Shown here: piece by piece, positions 62,587 to 64,000 of the stretch
How positions within the stretch are numbered: position 1 is the first letter of the stretch
Layout: each line of letters starts with the position of its first letter
From: Bacteroides sp.
Lineage (GTDB): Bacteria; Bacteroidota; Bacteroidia; Bacteroidales; Muribaculaceae
NCBI GenBank assembly: GCA_023663525.1
Contig: JAMPHF010000003.1
Coordinates: forward strand, 76,185 to 140,184
Reading direction: 5' to 3'
DNA: 64,000 nt
Translations under genes and position numbers: made by a program
The notes under the pieces: model-generated
Database searches by the model: none
Seen by the model: the letters and a program-made list of their open reading frames with translations, nothing else
Told to the model about the DNA's origin: nothing

Positions 62587-64000
62587 TCACTTACGCTGTT
62601 CGAGCGTCACGACTCTGTTTTTGAGCCGCTTCAACTCAGCTCTCTTTGCGTCAAGTTCATTCTCAATGGAGAGAATACGTGCGGCGGCTGACTTGTCGCG
62701 ATTGGCGTAGGCCACACGTAGTTTTGCAAGGGTCTCGTTAAGTTTGTCATACGCATCTTTCTGAGCGAGATACTCGGTCATGGCTGCTATCGCGCGGCGG
62801 TTTGAGAGCTGCGACATAGATGTTATGACCCTGCCTCCGGGTAGACCGAATACGAATGTCCTTGAGTCATCCTCGCGTTTTTCGGAGGAGATTCCTGCGA
62901 TTTTGTTGCGTATCTTCTGATAGTCGGTGTCGGGATTCTGAGTCATGGAGATGGATTTCACCATGGCGTAATCAGTCAGATCCGGAGTGTCAACGGAATA
63001 GTTCACACGGAGTTCCTGCGGAATGAACGTGTAGATGGTGACTGAATCCTTGAGCTGGTTTCTATCTGTTGCCCACCATCCGATTTTGTTTTCCTCGTCG
63101 ATGGCATAGAGATAGTCGTTGTACGGGGAATTATACGGCATACCGAGGTTGGACGGCTGGAGAAATCCGTCGTTGTCACGGCGCGAGATGAATATGTCAA
63201 GCTCACCGAGAGAGTTGTCGCCATCGGCAGCGAAGTAGAGAGTCACGCCATCGGCCATAAGGAATGGATATGACACCCATGACCCGTTGTTGTCACCGAA
63301 AATTTTGGCGTAGTCGAAGATTTCAACCGGTTTCTCCCAGCTTCCGTCGGTCAGACGTGTGGATTCAAACATTTTTGAGTCACCGTTTTCGGTTGAGCCA
63401 TACCAGATGACATCGTCGCCTGTCTCACTCGTGTAGACGGGTGACCAAAGACTCGTTATTCCGAGATTTTTGAGATCGGATGACGACACGAGCTTATCAA
63501 TTTCAGTCTCGCTTCCGAGATTTCCCGCGCTTTTTGCAAGTTTTATGAATTTATAGAAATTCTCGGCAGGGACGTTGATACTGTCGATTATCTCAATCTT
63601 CTCGACACGGTCAAGCATGGACCGACCGAGGTTTATGCGGCTGCGGAGATTGTCAGTCCAGTCGATCAGTTCGCTTCCGTCACCGTAGGAGAAGTCTTTG
63701 TCGCGGGCCTCCTCCGTTTTGCTGCGTTTGTCGAGATACTTGTCGAGATATTCTCCGGCCTTGTCAAATTCGTAGAGATAGAAGTAGCTCTCGGCGGCTC
63801 CGAGATTGCCGGAATTGTCACCTTTAAGATAAAAGGGGATTGCTTCCTTGAATCGGCCTGCGTCCTTGAGCGCGTCACCGGCCTTGCGGTTAAGCACTTT
63901 GTTGCGAGGCGATTCTTTGGCGAGAGCCACGGCCTTGTCAACATCATCCGACGGCATTCCTGTGGCGCAGACTGCTGTCAGACCGACGAGACATGAAGCG
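62587..64000 (-). CDS. TPR/PD40 envelope protein with coiled-coil tail, 5' end cut by window edge
   Basis: About 470 residues are visible. The reading frame continues through the window edge; upstream of the first ATG it encodes a hydrophobic leader ending VGLTAVCATG, so the true start lies beyond base 64000 and the protein is exported. Residues after this show a TPR-like repeat region (ALKDAGRFKEAIPFYLKGDN), a beta-propeller-like part with WYGSTENGDS, FLMADGVTLYFAADGD and LGELDIFISRRD (PD40/WD-type), and a Lys/Arg/Glu-rich coiled-coil tail ending EQRK. It resembles Bacteroidetes proteins linked to OmpA-type or gliding-related complexes, but I do not assign one. It ends 66 bases from floA. 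Confidence 0.75.
   Translation of the reverse strand, partial: ASCLVGLTAVCATGMPSDDVDKAVALAKESPRNKVLNRKAGDALKDAGRFKEAIPFYLKGDNSGNLGAAESYFYLYEFDKAGEYLDKYLDKRSKTEEARDKDFSYGDGSELIDWTDNLRSRINLGRSMLDRVEKIEIIDSINVPAENFYKFIKLAKSAGNLGSETEIDKLVSSSDLKNLGITSLWSPVYTSETGDDVIWYGSTENGDSKMFESTRLTDGSWEKPVEIFDYAKIFGDNNGSWVSYPFLMADGVTLYFAADGDNSLGELDIFISRRDNDGFLQPSNLGMPYNSPYNDYLYAIDEENKIGWWATDRNQLKDSVTIYTFIPQELRVNYSVDTPDLTDYAMVKSISMTQNPDTDYQKIRNKIAGISSEKREDDSRTFVFGLPGGRVITSMSQLSNRRAIAAMTEYLAQKDAYDKLNETLAKLRVAYANRDKSAAARILSIENELDAKRAELKRLKNRVVTLEQRK

Overview
The window looks like a chromosome segment of a gut Bacteroidales bacterium, most likely of the Muribaculaceae. The grounds are moderate GC, repeated Bacteroidetes-type promoters (TTTG about 20 bases before TAnnTTTG), typical Bacteroidales families (an HU-like/SPOR protein, a DUF5686 outer-membrane protein, a NifJ-type pyruvate oxidoreductase, asparagine synthetase A, flotillin FloA), and an oxalate-degradation gene set, a trait I recall being reported for Muribaculaceae. 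The family assignment is an inference. I saw no rRNA, tRNA or CRISPR array.

Layout. 1-511: end of an SSS symporter. 574-6682: a sugar-catabolism operon with a split transketolase, a glycerol-kinase-like FGGY kinase with altered substrate residues, a fucose/arabinose-isomerase-like protein and a RhaT/GRP-type transporter. This set fits a non-oxidative D-apiose-like (branched pentose) route, or possibly a tetrose or pentose route. 6741-15459: ribB, a DHDPS/NAL-type aldolase with an SSS symporter, a Ca2+ P-type ATPase, a Crp/Fnr regulator, a BASS-family transporter and a Rossmann-like protein. 15460-19845: a pectin-related patch with a gutted GH2 pseudogene, a two-domain SGNH acetylesterase with complementary lesions, rhamnose mutarotase, and a VanX-like dipeptidase. 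20006-28030 (minus strand): pyruvate:ferredoxin oxidoreductase, an AEC transporter, oxalyl-CoA decarboxylase and formyl-CoA transferase, together a complete oxalate route with a candidate carrier. 28248-45982: mostly housekeeping genes (paired chromate-transporter halves, folC, CYTH, DUF5686, acyl-CoA ligase, asnA, tsaC, sugar transferase, ClC channel, HU/SPOR protein, nitroreductase, DUF2520 protein, dnaK).

45964-52194 is an AT-rich accessory island. A PstI/BsuBI-like restriction-modification system (controller, methyltransferase, nuclease) sits between two 93-bp direct repeats that carry the end of dnaK and its terminator (87/93 identical). Behind it lie a stop-interrupted ORF, a tight operon of five small uncharacterised genes (two zinc-ribbon proteins, a DUF697-like hydrophobic protein, a single-pass membrane protein and a 73-residue protein) and a decayed NTF2-like gene. 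The five-gene operon is the best candidate here for an undescribed system.

52288-64000 returns to ordinary chromosome: a Nim-like PPOX protein, a Bcr/CflA-type MFS exporter, a galM-nucleotidyltransferase-galK operon without galT or galE, a MITE-like 163-bp inverted-repeat element in front of a GH28 pectinase, a small conserved-looking ORF, recR, a PHP phosphatase, floA, and a TPR/PD40 protein that runs off the window end.
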